Origin: Gemmatimonadales bacterium
GTDB taxonomy: Bacteria; Gemmatimonadota; Gemmatimonadetes; Palauibacterales; Palauibacteraceae
Direction: 5' to 3'
Length of the DNA stretch: 44,259 nt
Assembly (NCBI GenBank): GCA_009840115.1
Contig: VXOJ01000030.1
Location: forward strand, 1-44,259
In this document: in pieces, positions 25,085 to 38,205 of the stretch
Position numbering within the stretch: the stretch's first letter is position 1
Layout: every line of letters begins with the position of its first letter
The notes under the pieces: model-generated
The model's database searches: none
Told to the model about the DNA's origin: nothing
Seen by the model: only the letters and a program-made list of their open reading frames with translations
Program-made: the position numbers and the translations under genes

Positions 25085-25126
25085 ACGTCGCTTCGCAACC
25101 GTAGTACGTCGCTTCGCAGCCGAAGT
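25085..25126. repeat. Two 21-bp tandem repeats in a divergent promoter region
   Basis: Units at 25085-25105 and 25106-25126 match at 19 of 21 positions, head to tail, each starting ACGTCGCTTCGCA. They lie in the 141-bp gap between the leftward Asp-box gene and the rightward DUF72 gene, 23 bp upstream of the former's start codon. Two helical turns per unit would put a protein on the same face of the helix twice, so an operator is possible; the remaining gap shows nothing I can name. Confidence 0.6.
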
Positions 25127-25203
25127 TGCGCGCGGCCAATGTACCATGCAGGCGCCACCGGGGTGCGTTGGCCCGCCGCCGACGGGACCGTATCATCCGG
25201 CCC

Positions 25204-25935
25204 ATGCAGGTCTGGATCGGCACGAGCGGCTACAGCTATCCCGCGTGGAAAGGCAGCTTCTACCCGGAGGATCTCCCCAACAAGGAGATGTTGTCCTTCT
25301 ACGGGCGCCGGCTTCAGGCCGTCGAGATCAACAACACCTTCTACCGCATGCCGCGCGAGAGCGTGCTCGAAAACTGGGCCGAGGCGGTGCCCGACGGATT
25401 CCGCTTCGCGCTCAAGGCGTCGCGCCGCATCACGCACTTCAAGCGATTGCAGAACGCGGAAGAGGAGACGGAGTATCTCGTGCAGACGGCGTCGGTGATG
25501 GCGGATCGTGCGGGCGTCATCCTGTACCAGCTTCCGCCCAACTTCAAGCGGGACGATGAACGGCTCGCGCGTTTCGTGGACCAGCTTCCGAACCCCGGCA
25601 CGTCGGCCTTCGAGTTCCGGCACGCCTCGTGGTTCGACGAGGCGGTGTTCGACATCCTCCGGGCCCGGAACTCCGCCCTCTGCCTCGCCGAGACGGACGA
25701 CGGAGACGACGCGCCCTTCGTCGAGACGGCGGACTGGACCTACCTCCGGCTGCGGCGGAGCGCGTACTCCACGCAGGAGCTGGAGGCCTGGGCCGAGCGG
25801 CTGCGCGCCTCGGGCTGGGGCCGGGTCTACGCCTTCTTTAAGCACGAGGACGCAGGCGTCGGCCCCGCGCTCGCCGGGCAGTTCACGGAGATGATGACGG
25901 AGATGACGGGGCTGACGGAGCGAGCGCACGCATGA
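25204..25935 (+). CDS. DUF72 family protein
   Basis: TIM-barrel-like DUF72 protein of unknown activity. Identifying segments: MQVWIGTSGYSYPAWKGSFY at the start, AVEINNTFYRMP, FALKASRRITHFKRL, and FEFRHASWF in the C-terminal half, with YAFFKHEDAG near the end. 243 aa, typical. ATG at 25204 is chosen since the family begins exactly there; upstream in-frame codons cover the promoter region. Four-base overlap (ATGA) with the rhomboid gene. Confidence 0.93.
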   Translation: MQVWIGTSGYSYPAWKGSFYPEDLPNKEMLSFYGRRLQAVEINNTFYRMPRESVLENWAEAVPDGFRFALKASRRITHFKRLQNAEEETEYLVQTASVMADRAGVILYQLPPNFKRDDERLARFVDQLPNPGTSAFEFRHASWFDEAVFDILRARNSALCLAETDDGDDAPFVETADWTYLRLRRSAYSTQELEAWAERLRASGWGRVYAFFKHEDAGVGPALAGQFTEMMTEMTGLTERAHA

Positions 25936-26720
25936 CCCGGGTCGTCGGCCAACTGCTCCTCATCAACGTCGTCGCCTACGTGTTCACGCGCACGAACCCC
26001 GTCCTGATGTCGGAGCTGTGGCTCGTCCCCGCCCAGGTTCTGACCCGGCCCTGGACGCTCATCACCTACCAGTTCCTGCATGGCGGCGTGTCCCACATCT
26101 TCTTCAACATGCTCGCGCTCTTCTTCTTCGGGCCGAAGCTCGAGTCGCTGCTCGGGTCGAAGAGTTTCCTCAGGCTGTACCTGCTGGCCGGGATTGTTGG
26201 AGCGCTCGTCCACATCCTGTGGACGGTCCCCACGATGTCGCAGGGCACCCTGTACATTCCGATGGTCGGGGCTTCGGCGGCCGTGTACGGCGTGCTCTTC
26301 GGCTACGCGCGCTACTGGCCGCGCGACCGGGTGATGATCTGGTTCGTCATCCCGGTGCAGGTCCGCTTCCTCGTCATCGGCTTCACCTTGCTCTCCCTGT
26401 GGCTGGGCCTGGGCGGCGTCGGCGGCGGCGTGGCGCACTTCGCGCACCTGGGCGGGTTCCTCGGCGGCTGGCTCTACCTGAGGTGGCGGGCCACGCGCTC
26501 CGCCGCGGCGCAGTTCCGGAAGAAGGCCGAGAGTCCCGGCGTCCGCATGGGGGAACGGGAGTTGAACGTGAAGTGGGGACGCATCGAGCCGACCGCCCTT
26601 CATCCCGTGAACCGGGCCGAATACGAGCGCATCGCCGACAAGCTCAAGGCCGCGGGATGGTCCGCCCTCACCGACCGCGAGCGCACGTTCGTGGAGAGAT
26701 TCGGCGGAGGTTTCGGCTAG
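25932..26720 (+). CDS. Rhomboid family intramembrane serine protease
   Basis: Six-helix membrane protease. The catalytic pair is present: Ser115 in GASAAVYG and His172 in AHLGGFLGG; the L1-loop/TM2 motif HGGVSHIFFNM at 50-60 is intact. A cytosolic C-terminal tail of ~75 residues (HPVNRAEYERIADKLKAAGW) is the small domain often attached to bacterial rhomboids. 262 aa. ATG at 25932 overlaps the DUF72 stop. Substrates cannot be predicted from this context. Confidence 0.92.
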   Translation: MTRVVGQLLLINVVAYVFTRTNPVLMSELWLVPAQVLTRPWTLITYQFLHGGVSHIFFNMLALFFFGPKLESLLGSKSFLRLYLLAGIVGALVHILWTVPTMSQGTLYIPMVGASAAVYGVLFGYARYWPRDRVMIWFVIPVQVRFLVIGFTLLSLWLGLGGVGGGVAHFAHLGGFLGGWLYLRWRATRSAAAQFRKKAESPGVRMGERELNVKWGRIEPTALHPVNRAEYERIADKLKAAGWSALTDRERTFVERFGGGFG

Positions 26721-26724
26721 CACG

Positions 26725-27807
26725 ATGGCCGGGCGTGTCCTGTTCCTGCCCGGCGATGGCATCGGCCCCGAGGTCCTCCGCGAGGCGCGACGCGTGCTGG
26801 AGGCCGTCGGCGAGGTCTACGGCCACCGCTTCGACATCGTCGAGGCTCCCATCGGCGACGGCGCGCTCGAGCGGTTCGGAGATCCTCTGCCGGAGGACAC
26901 GCGGGCGCTCGCCGTCGAGGTCGACGCCGTGCTCGTGGGAGCGGTGGGACTCGCGGTGCGCTCCGCGCACGGGACGGAGGTCGACGCCTCCAGAGGGCTG
27001 CTGGATCTGCGGCGGTTGCTCGGGAATCATGCGAATCTCCGCCCCGTTTCCGTGCCCGAGGCGCTCGTGGCGCGATCTCCCCTCCGGCCGGAGCGCGTCC
27101 GCGGCGTGGATCTCGTCGTCGTACGTGAACTGCTCGGCGGCATCTATTACGGACGTCCCCGCGGGATCGAGGACGGCGTCGCCTTCGACACCGAGATCTA
27201 TACGGAGGAGGAGATTCGGCGGATCTCCGTGTCGGCGTTCGAACTCGCGCGCACGCGGCGGAGGAAAGTGACGTCGATAGACAAGGCGAATGTCCTGGAG
27301 TCGTCGATCTTCTGGCGCCGAATCGCCGAAGGAGTATCCGGCGACTATCCGGATATCGAGTTTTCCAGCATGCTCGTGGACAATTGCGCGATGCAGTTGA
27401 TCCGTGATCCGCGCCAGTTCGACGTCCTGCTGACCAGCAACCTGTTCGGCGACATTCTGAGCGACGAGGCGGCGGTGCTGGTCGGGAGCCTCGGCATGCT
27501 GCCGTCGGCGAGTGTGGGCGGCGACATCGGTCTCTATGAGCCGGTCCACGGTGCGGCGCCGGACATCGCGGGGTGGGGGATCGCGAACCCCGTCGGCGCG
27601 ATCCTCTCCGTCGCCATGATGCTCGACCTCACGTTCGCGCTGCCGGACGAGGCGGGCGCCGTGCGGGCCGCCGTGAACCGCGTGCTCGAGGACGGATACG
27701 GCACCGTCGATCTCCACGCCGACGGGGGCCGGGCGCCGGTGTCGACGGCGCGGATGGGGGAGTTGATCGTCGGAGCCCTGGGCACGGTGGGCAAAGCGGA
27801 CCAGTGA
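26725..27807 (+). CDS. leuB: 3-isopropylmalate dehydrogenase
   Basis: Leucine synthesis, oxidative decarboxylation of 3-isopropylmalate with NAD+. Family landmarks: PGDGIGPEV, VRELLGGIYYGRPRG, catalytic Lys in VTSIDKANVLESS, SNLFGDILSDEAAVLVGSLGM, and YEPVHGAAPDIAGWGIANP. The RELLGGIYYG pattern separates it from isocitrate and tartrate dehydrogenases. 360 aa. ATG at 26725, four bases past the rhomboid stop. No other leu gene is adjacent, so it may be expressed with its neighbours by position only. Confidence 0.93.
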   Translation: MAGRVLFLPGDGIGPEVLREARRVLEAVGEVYGHRFDIVEAPIGDGALERFGDPLPEDTRALAVEVDAVLVGAVGLAVRSAHGTEVDASRGLLDLRRLLGNHANLRPVSVPEALVARSPLRPERVRGVDLVVVRELLGGIYYGRPRGIEDGVAFDTEIYTEEEIRRISVSAFELARTRRRKVTSIDKANVLESSIFWRRIAEGVSGDYPDIEFSSMLVDNCAMQLIRDPRQFDVLLTSNLFGDILSDEAAVLVGSLGMLPSASVGGDIGLYEPVHGAAPDIAGWGIANPVGAILSVAMMLDLTFALPDEAGAVRAAVNRVLEDGYGTVDLHADGGRAPVSTARMGELIVGALGTVGKADQ

Positions 27808-27821
27808 CGCCTATCTTTCCG

Positions 27822-31692
<3,871 letters not shown>

Positions 31693-31928
31693 GTGGATCT
31701 TCCGTCTTGTGTGCCTCATATGGGAACGTCGCCGCGAACGCCGGCTTCGACGGCGACTCTCCCGCAAACCTACCCCGCGCCGCGCGTTCGCGACAAACCG
31801 GCGGCGCCGCGTTCCCGCCGCCCGGAGAGGCGGGAGGGCGCGGCCGGACGGGTCGCGTTACGCGGACTTTCCGTGATACCCTTGAGCCCTCGAAACGGGC
31901 CCCCGCCAGATTCGAAAGGCCGCCGCGA
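31693..31928. promoter_or_regulatory. Divergent intergenic region
   Basis: 236 bp between the leftward acyl-CoA dehydrogenase and rightward transporter genes. It contains a CCCGCC/GGCGGG hairpin (31814-31819 with 31829-31834) and GC-rich low-complexity sequence. Promoters for both genes should be here, but I see no box pair strong enough to mark. Confidence 0.35.
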
Positions 31929-33221
31929 GTGAACTCGACCCCACAGACCCCGCCCGTAGCGCGCCGGGAGATCGTCTCATGGGCGATGTATGACTTCGCC
32001 CACTCGGCCTTCGGGACGATCGTCGTGACGTTCATCTTCTCGGCCTGGTTCGCGCGGTCGATCGCCCCCGACGACGTGCTGGGGGGCGTCTGGTGGACGC
32101 GCGCGGTCACGGTCTCCGCGGTCACGACGGCGCTCATCATGCCGGTGATCGGCGCGATGGGGGACTTCGGCGGCCTCAAGAAGCGGTTTCTGCTCATCGC
32201 GACCATGATCTGCGTCGTTCTGACGGCGGGCCTCTTCGGCATGGGGCCGGGCGATGCATGGATCGCCGCGCTCGTGTTCATCGGGGCCAGCGTGGCCTAC
32301 GAGTCGATGCAGTCGCTCGCCAACGCGTTCCTGCCCGAAATCTCGACCCGGGAGAACATGGGACGGATATCCGGGCTGGGCTGGGGCCTCGGGTACTTCG
32401 GCGGCCTCCTCTGCCTCGTTCCGGCGCTGGGCATGGTCAGCGGCTGGCTGCCGGAGGACGGGGGGCTGAACGTGCGGTCCACGAACCTCCTCGCCGCCGG
32501 CTGGCTCCTCGTGTTCTCGATTCCGGTCTTTCTGTTCCTTCGGGAGCGGCAGCCCCGCCGCCGCGCGTCGCTCGGTACCTACGTGCGCATGGGCTTCGGC
32601 CGCATCGCCGACACGGCCCGGGACCTGAGGCGCTATCGCCAGGCCGTCCGCCTCCTCGTGGCGCGTCTCGTCTACAACGACGGGCTCGCGACCGCCTTCG
32701 CCATGGCGGCGATCTTCGCCGGGGCCGAGTTCGGGATGGAGACGGCGGACCTCCTCATCCTCGGCATCGTCGTGAACCTGACGGCCGGCGCGAGCGCGAT
32801 CGGCTTCGGATTCGTGCAGGACCGGATCGGCGGGAAGCGCACGATCGCCGTGACGCTCGTGCTGCTGATGGTGGCGATCGCCATGGCATGGTCCGCGCGG
32901 GACCTCCCGATGTTCTGGGCCGCGGCCATACTCCTGGGGCTGATGGTCGGGCCGAACCAGGCGGGGAGCCGCGCCCTCCTCGGTTCGTTCGTGCCCGAGA
33001 GCAAGCAGGGCGAACTGTTCGGCTTCTACGCCTTCTCGGGCCGCCTTTCCGCCGCGGCCGGGCCGCTCTCCTACGGGCTCATCCTGGGTGCCACGGGCAG
33101 CCACAGGTGGGCCATCGCCTCCATCCTCGTGTTTCTCGCCGCCGGGTTCCTGCTCCTGCTGCGGGTGGACGAGGAGGAAGGCGTGGCGCTCGCGACGGCG
33201 GAAGGAGCACCGGCGGGCTAA
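31929..33221 (+). CDS. UMF1/Atg22-like MFS transporter
   Basis: Polytopic membrane protein with about 12 hydrophobic helices. The start WAMYDFAHSAFGTIVVTFIF is the hallmark of the UMF1 (vacuole effluxer Atg22-like) family; FGGLKKR and FVQDRIGGKRT are the cytosolic loop motifs. LGLMVGPNQAGSRALLGSFVP and ELFGFYAFSGRLSAAAGP also match. Transported compound unknown; relatives are linked to amino acids or sugars. GTG at 31929 gives 430 aa; an ATG at 31986 would cut off the conserved N-terminus. The stop overlaps the convergent surface-protein gene by four bases. Confidence 0.88.
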   Translation: MNSTPQTPPVARREIVSWAMYDFAHSAFGTIVVTFIFSAWFARSIAPDDVLGGVWWTRAVTVSAVTTALIMPVIGAMGDFGGLKKRFLLIATMICVVLTAGLFGMGPGDAWIAALVFIGASVAYESMQSLANAFLPEISTRENMGRISGLGWGLGYFGGLLCLVPALGMVSGWLPEDGGLNVRSTNLLAAGWLLVFSIPVFLFLRERQPRRRASLGTYVRMGFGRIADTARDLRRYRQAVRLLVARLVYNDGLATAFAMAAIFAGAEFGMETADLLILGIVVNLTAGASAIGFGFVQDRIGGKRTIAVTLVLLMVAIAMAWSARDLPMFWAAAILLGLMVGPNQAGSRALLGSFVPESKQGELFGFYAFSGRLSAAAGPLSYGLILGATGSHRWAIASILVFLAAGFLLLLRVDEEEGVALATAEGAPAG

Positions 33222-36200
33222 CCGCAGGGGCTGCCCGGTTGCGTCGCGGCGTCTCCGGATCGCGGGGAGACGAGGCCGCGGGGTTCGATGCCGCCGCTGA
33301 TGGTCAGGCCCCAGCCCCCGGCGGAGCGGTCGAGCGCGCCGGACCAGGCGAGGATCCGGCCGCCCGGCAGGCGGAGGGCCCAGCGGGCGCGCGCGTCGAG
33401 CGACCACGGCGCGGCGGACGCGGGGCCGGTCGGGCCGCTTGATCCGGCGAGCCGCTCCTCCCAGAGCGCGCCGGACGCGTTGGCGGGGCCGCCCCAGCGC
33501 GGCGAGACGGAGAGCGAGAGTCCTTCCTCGTCCGACGGGCGGCCGACGGTCAGGGTGACGGCCAGGCCGCGCTCCTCGTAGCCCCGGGCGGAGTGGAGTA
33601 CCAGGATCCGGCCCTGCGCGTCGAGGCGAACGGGGCCGCCCGCCGCCCGGAGTCCGCCGGCCACCTCGAGTCCTCTGCCCGTCTGGCCCGCGCCGCCGTC
33701 GCGCCGGCCGCTCGCCTCGCCGAACACTTCGAGCGCCAGCCCGCCGAGGCGCATCGACGGGCTCACCTCGATGCCCAGCCGCTGCTGTTCGACCGTCGAG
33801 CGCCGGTCGTCGACGGTCTCCGCGCCCTCCCCGGTCGCGAGCCGCGCCCACGCCGCGTCGGCCCGGAGCCCGAACCCGTCGGCGAACCGGCGCCGGACTT
33901 CGAGAAGCCCGAGCCCCAGGTCCAGACCGCTCGTGCCCACGCGGCCCGTCGCTCGCGTGTTCTCCGCCGACCCCCATCCGCCACCCGCCATCCCCCACAC
34001 CGAGGTGGCCCCGTCCGACCAGCGCAAGTAGGGATGCACGGCCGTCAGCGACGTCTCGAGACGGCCGCCCGCCGTGCCGGCGCGCCAGTCGCTTCCGCCC
34101 TTGCTCCTCGCGACCGCAACACCCGCGAGCCAGCTCCCGCCGAAGGCGCGGTCGAGCCCGGCCCAGCCCGTGCGCAGGCTGCCCTCGTAGCCGCGCTCCG
34201 CGGCCGGCTCGCCCGCGAACGTCTGGATGTCGCCTTGGCCCCAGAGCCGCCAGCCCGGGCGGCCGCCTTCCCTTCCGCCCCACGCGAACGTGAACTCCGT
34301 GCCGCCTCCTCCGTCTGCTGGTCCGCCACCACCTCCGAACGCCCGGAGGCTCCCGGGGCCGTCCACGCCCAGCGCCGCCAACAGATCCGCCCCGTCCCGA
34401 GGCCCGGCCGGAGGATCGTCGCGGCCCTCGGCCGCGACCGCGGCCCACTCCGCCGCCTGCCGCTCGAACGTCCGGCCCGCCTCGGCGAGGCCTCCGCCGC
34501 GCAGGTAGCGCGACATCGTCCAGCCCGCGAGTAGCCGGTCGGCCGCCGCCCGCGCGCCCGCCCCGTCCAGCGGGATGGCGCGTCCCAGCACTTTGAGCCG
34601 CGACCGCTCGTCCCGGCCCCCCGGTCCCACGTACCGGCCCAGCGTCATGCGCGCGCTGGCCAGATGCGCCCGCGCCGTCGCCGCCAGCGTCTCGTCGAGC
34701 GCCAGGCGCGCCATCCGGTCGTTCGAGCCCACCGCGAACGTATGCGCGGCGGAGAGCCCGTCCGGGTCGTGCGCCGTCACGTCGATGGACGCGGAACCGT
34801 AGCCGACGGGCATCACCGTCAGCACCGCGCCCGCCACGGTCACCGCGGCAACGTTCGGATCCGACGACACGGCGGCGTATGCGAGCGTGTCCCCGTCCGG
34901 GTCCGCGAAGTACGGCGCCAGGTCGAGCGCCGCCGTCGCACCTCCCTCGTCGAGCGCCTGGTCCGGGATCGCGCCCACTGTCACGGGCGCGTCGTTCACC
35001 GCCGCGACGCGAATTTCGACCTCCGCCTCCGCCCGGCCGCCGTTGCCGTCGGCCACCGTGTAGGTGAACCCGTCCGTGCCGTGCCAGTCCGCCTCCGGCG
35101 CGTACACGACCCCGCCGCCCGCGGCGATCCGCGCCGTTCCGTGCCCCGGCTTCGACACGGACTCGACGTGTAGCGCGTCGCCGTCCACGTCCGTGTCGTT
35201 CGCCAGCACGTCCACCGTGACCGGTTCGTCCTCGTTCGTCGCCGCCGTGTCGGCCAGGGCCACGGGTGCGTCGTTCACCGCCACGACCACGACCACGACC
35301 TCCGCCACCCCCGTGCCGCCCTTCCCATCGGCGGCCGTGTACGCGAACCGGTCCGTGCCGTGCCAGTCCGCCTCCGGCGCGTACACGACCCCGCCGTCCG
35401 CGGCGATCCGCGCCGCGCCGTGTTCCGGCTGCGACACCGACTCGACGCGCAGCGCGTCGCCGTCCGGGTCCGTGTCGTTCGCCAGCACGTCGACCGTGAC
35501 TTCCCCGTCCTCGTTCATCGCGGCCGTGTCCGCGGCCGCCTCCGGAGCCTCGTTCACGTTCGTCACGTCGACCGTCACCCCGACCGTCGCCGCCGCCCCG
35601 TGCGGATCCCGCGCCCGCACCGTCAGCTCGTACCGGTTCGGCTCCGTCTCGTAGTCCTCGCCCGCGCCCACGTACGACACCGCCCCGTCCCGCGAGCCGA
35701 CCGCGAACCGCGTCGCGTCGCCCGACGCCAGCGAGTACGTCACCTCATCGCCGTCCGGGTCCTCCGCGTCCACCGCGTCCAGCGCCACCGGGCGAGAGCG
35801 GCCATCCTCGTTCTCGCGAAGCTCGAACGCGTAGAACGGTTCCCTGAACGCCGGCGCCTCGTTCGCCACCTCGATCGCCACCTCCGCATAAGCCGTGCCG
35901 CCCAACCCGTCCGAGACATCGATGCTGATCCAGACGGTTCCCAGCTCGGCGGGAGCCACCCAGTGCGCTTCCAGCCCGTCCACCGCTCCCAGGAAGCTCC
36001 CCGCCTGCGCACTCCACACACACGTCAGCGGGTCGCCGTCCGGGTCCGTCGCCACCGCCGTCAGCCGAACCTCTCCGCCCGGCCCCACCCGGCACGGATC
36101 GCAGTAGGCCGTCACGGTCGGATCCTCGTTCGTCGGCGTCGTGTCCCAGATCGTCACCTCGACCGAACTCGGGTTCCCGGCCTGGACCGACGACGGCAGC

Positions 36201-37855
36201 TTGCCCAGCGCCACCGTGAACGTCTCGTAGTAGGTGTCCTCGTCCTCGGTCGTGGAGATCGTGTCGCTCCCGGTCGTCGCGCCCGCCTCGATCTCGATGC
36301 TCGAGAGCGAACCGTAGTCGCCCTCGTCCGCCGTGCCCGGCGTCAGCGTGAGGGGGATCGTCAGGCGGCTCGACAGCGCCGTCGACACCCGTGCCGTCAC
36401 CGTCACCGGGAACCCCTCCGGCACCGGGTTCGGCGAAGCCGACAGGGTCACCGAGGGCAGGTCGTCGTCGCGGATGTCGAGACGGAGGCCCGCGCTGCTC
36501 AACTCCGGGTTCCTGCTGTCCGCGAAGAGGTAGAGGGTCTCGCCGTCGTCGTCATCCGCGTCGTCGATGACGCGCAGGATCGCCGCCCCCGTCCGATCGC
36601 CCTCCGCGATGGTGAAGGCCGTCCTCGACAGCGTGTAGTCGTCGCCGCGAGTCGCCGTGCTCTCGGCGCCGACCCGCAGCGTCACCTGCGTGCCCCCGGG
36701 TGGCGCGGGGCCGTTCAGCCTCGCCGAGATCGTGACGTCGTTTCCGCCTTCCCTGGCGCGTCGGTTGGCGCGCAGCGTGAGGCTCGTGGGGATCGCGGGC
36801 GGACCCACCGTGAGCAGGAAGGACCGAACGAGGTAGTTTCCAATCCAGAAGTTGATCTTTCCCTGGCCGGCGGCGACGCCGGTCACCGTGAACGGAAGCC
36901 TCTCGAAGTTGTCCGGGGTGACCTGCACGCTGGCCGGCGCGATCGACGCCGCCCCGCCGACGCTCTCCGCGCGAATGAGGTACGCGCCGGGGTATTCTTC
37001 GTATCCGAGCGCGTAAACCAGGGAGTCTCGTTCGTTTACCGTCTCGGGCTCGCGGTCGTTGTTGTAGATGTTGACCGTAAACCAGCGGACGGATTGGCCA
37101 TCGAAGTTCGAGCCCGTTCCGCTGATCGTGCTCCTGACCTTCACCTGCACCCGGCTTTCGCCGAGCACGTCGTTGTCGGCCACGCTGAACGACACGGGTT
37201 GCCCGACGTTCCAGTTCGTCGTCGAGAACGTCAGCGAGGCCGGGCTCACCGTCACCAGGCTGACGTCGTCGCTGGCGACCGCGACCGTGGTGGCCGCCGT
37301 CGGCTCCGACGACAGCGAGATGTAGTAGCTGTGGGTCGAACCTTCATAGGTGCCGAAGGAGGAGCGCTTCTCCAGGTCGCCGGGGCTTCCGGTCTCGTAG
37401 ACGATGTCCGTCACGTCGTTGTCCGTCACCGTGACGACGACCGTCCGGACCGTAACGCTGTCGTAGCCACCTCCGCTCGCCTCGTGCGCGATCTCCGCGA
37501 ACTTGAAGATGCCGGCCATGTCCTCATCGGTCGCCGTCACCGTCACCGTCTGCGCGGAGTTCCAGTCCGTCGTCGTGAACGTCAGGCTCGACTTGTCGAC
37601 CGTCGCCACGCCGGACTTGCGGGTACATGAGGTGCCGGCCGCTTCATGACACCTGGAGGGGGCGTCGCTCGCCGTCACCGAGATCGTCACCGTGTCCGTC
37701 GGCTGCGTGTCCAGCACGACGGTGTAGGAGCCCGTCGAACCTTCCTGTATGGTCAGGTTCCCCGGCGATACGGTCACGCCAGGGTCCTGCGCCGCGGCCC
37801 GGGCCGCAGGCAGGAAGAGAAGCGCCGCGAGAACGCCGAGCGTGACCCGCGTCAC
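33218..37855 (-). CDS. Giant secreted repeat protein with C-terminal barrel (copy 1)
   Basis: 1545-aa surface protein. Signal peptide at 1-24 (VTRVTLGVLAALLFLPAARA). Then: two Calx-beta-like units with SPASLTFSTTNW-type strands (~25-270), two more (~350-560), an Ig/PKD-like unit with a Cys pair (~565-650), a cadherin-like unit (~665-765), two VLANDTD...GDAL-type tandem repeats (~785 and ~880) rich in Ca2+-type DxDGD motifs, and an Ig-like unit. From ~1045 an amphipathic region leads to an autotransporter-like beta-barrel (~1185-1545, GWRLWGQGDIQTFAG onward). Likely an outer-membrane adhesin or surface structure. GTG at 37855 is chosen for the signal peptide; an in-frame ATG at 37969 would bury it. 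Paralogue at 40687-44259. Confidence 0.84.
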   Translation of the reverse strand: MTRVTLGVLAALLFLPAARAAAQDPGVTVSPGNLTIQEGSTGSYTVVLDTQPTDTVTISVTASDAPSRCHEAAGTSCTRKSGVATVDKSSLTFTTTDWNSAQTVTVTATDEDMAGIFKFAEIAHEASGGGYDSVTVRTVVVTVTDNDVTDIVYETGSPGDLEKRSSFGTYEGSTHSYYISLSSEPTAATTVAVASDDVSLVTVSPASLTFSTTNWNVGQPVSFSVADNDVLGESRVQVKVRSTISGTGSNFDGQSVRWFTVNIYNNDREPETVNERDSLVYALGYEEYPGAYLIRAESVGGAASIAPASVQVTPDNFERLPFTVTGVAAGQGKINFWIGNYLVRSFLLTVGPPAIPTSLTLRANRRAREGGNDVTISARLNGPAPPGGTQVTLRVGAESTATRGDDYTLSRTAFTIAEGDRTGAAILRVIDDADDDDGETLYLFADSRNPELSSAGLRLDIRDDDLPSVTLSASPNPVPEGFPVTVTARVSTALSSRLTIPLTLTPGTADEGDYGSLSSIEIEAGATTGSDTISTTEDEDTYYETFTVALGKLPSSVQAGNPSSVEVTIWDTTPTNEDPTVTAYCDPCRVGPGGEVRLTAVATDPDGDPLTCVWSAQAGSFLGAVDGLEAHWVAPAELGTVWISIDVSDGLGGTAYAEVAIEVANEAPAFREPFYAFELRENEDGRSRPVALDAVDAEDPDGDEVTYSLASGDATRFAVGSRDGAVSYVGAGEDYETEPNRYELTVRARDPHGAAATVGVTVDVTNVNEAPEAAADTAAMNEDGEVTVDVLANDTDPDGDALRVESVSQPEHGAARIAADGGVVYAPEADWHGTDRFAYTAADGKGGTGVAEVVVVVVAVNDAPVALADTAATNEDEPVTVDVLANDTDVDGDALHVESVSKPGHGTARIAAGGGVVYAPEADWHGTDGFTYTVADGNGGRAEAEVEIRVAAVNDAPVTVGAIPDQALDEGGATAALDLAPYFADPDGDTLAYAAVSSDPNVAAVTVAGAVLTVMPVGYGSASIDVTAHDPDGLSAAHTFAVGSNDRMARLALDETLAATARAHLASARMTLGRYVGPGGRDERSRLKVLGRAIPLDGAGARAAADRLLAGWTMSRYLRGGGLAEAGRTFERQAAEWAAVAAEGRDDPPAGPRDGADLLAALGVDGPGSLRAFGGGGGPADGGGGTEFTFAWGGREGGRPGWRLWGQGDIQTFAGEPAAERGYEGSLRTGWAGLDRAFGGSWLAGVAVARSKGGSDWRAGTAGGRLETSLTAVHPYLRWSDGATSVWGMAGGGWGSAENTRATGRVGTSGLDLGLGLLEVRRRFADGFGLRADAAWARLATGEGAETVDDRRSTVEQQRLGIEVSPSMRLGGLALEVFGEASGRRDGGAGQTGRGLEVAGGLRAAGGPVRLDAQGRILVLHSARGYEERGLAVTLTVGRPSDEEGLSLSVSPRWGGPANASGALWEERLAGSSGPTGPASAAPWSLDARARWALRLPGGRILAWSGALDRSAGGWGLTISGGIEPRGLVSPRSGDAATQPGSPCG
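33269..36802. repeat. Long direct repeat, copy 1
   Basis: Encodes the shared C-terminal three quarters of the giant surface protein. It aligns with 40735-44247 with few net indels (offset 7466 bp at the 3' end of the genes, 7445 bp at the other end, so copy 2 is 21 bp shorter). Three tracts are identical by eye: 33269-33663 (395 bp), 34028-34290 (263 bp) and 36039-36363 (325 bp); between them synonymous and amino-acid differences are common. Homology ends sharply at 36802. Confidence 0.9.
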
Positions 37856-38076
37856 ATTCCCTCGCGGACGCAGGCTCCTTCGTTGCCGGGATCCGACGGG
37901 TTGGGGCGGGAGGGGTACGGCTCGCGGGCGTACAGGTAACCGGCAAGCCGCGCACGCGAACCTCTCCATGACCGACTTGGGGACGACCTAGAGAGCACCA
38001 GGTACCGCATCGGGTCACCTCATGGCCTAAGGCGGCCACACCTCCCCATAGACCCCCCCCTTAAACTAGTGGGTCG

Positions 38077-38144
38077 TATACGATACTTGGGCGATAGACG
38101 ATCGTTTTTCGGCGATATTTTGGCGACTGTCCGTTCAGGCGGCC
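38077..38144. repeat. Promoter-region direct repeat, unit A
   Basis: Begins TATACGAT, has GGGCGAT and GGCGATATT at fixed spacing (TATACGAT to GATATT is 37 bp), and ends near AGGCGG. Matches unit B (38206-38287) without gaps over the first 51 bp at about 37 positions, then again after a ~10-bp insertion in B. Candidate operator for the adjacent winged-helix regulator (inference). Confidence 0.6.
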
Positions 38145-38205
38145 GGGCCACGGTCACCAGGGCGCTGGCCTGAGGGCCACGGAACCCCTATATACGAGGC
38201 CATCT

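Noticed and set aside
31814..31834. Terminator hairpin between the acyl-CoA dehydrogenase and transporter genes
   Set aside because: The genes diverge, so no transcript ends here, and no T-tract follows the stem.
34663..35520. Short repeats resembling a spaced array in the surface-protein gene
   Set aside because: They are in-frame protein repeats (VLANDTD and related units) without fixed spacers or palindromic repeats, so not a CRISPR array.
35360..37630. 756-codon open frame on the plus strand inside the first giant gene
   Set aside because: Arg/His/Val-rich shadow produced by the repetitive Asp/Gly/Val codons of the real gene.
38051..38060. C-run upstream of the giant gene as a phase-variable tract
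   Set aside because: Only eight uninterrupted C bases (38053-38060), and outside any coding or clear promoter element; no evidence of length change from one sequence.
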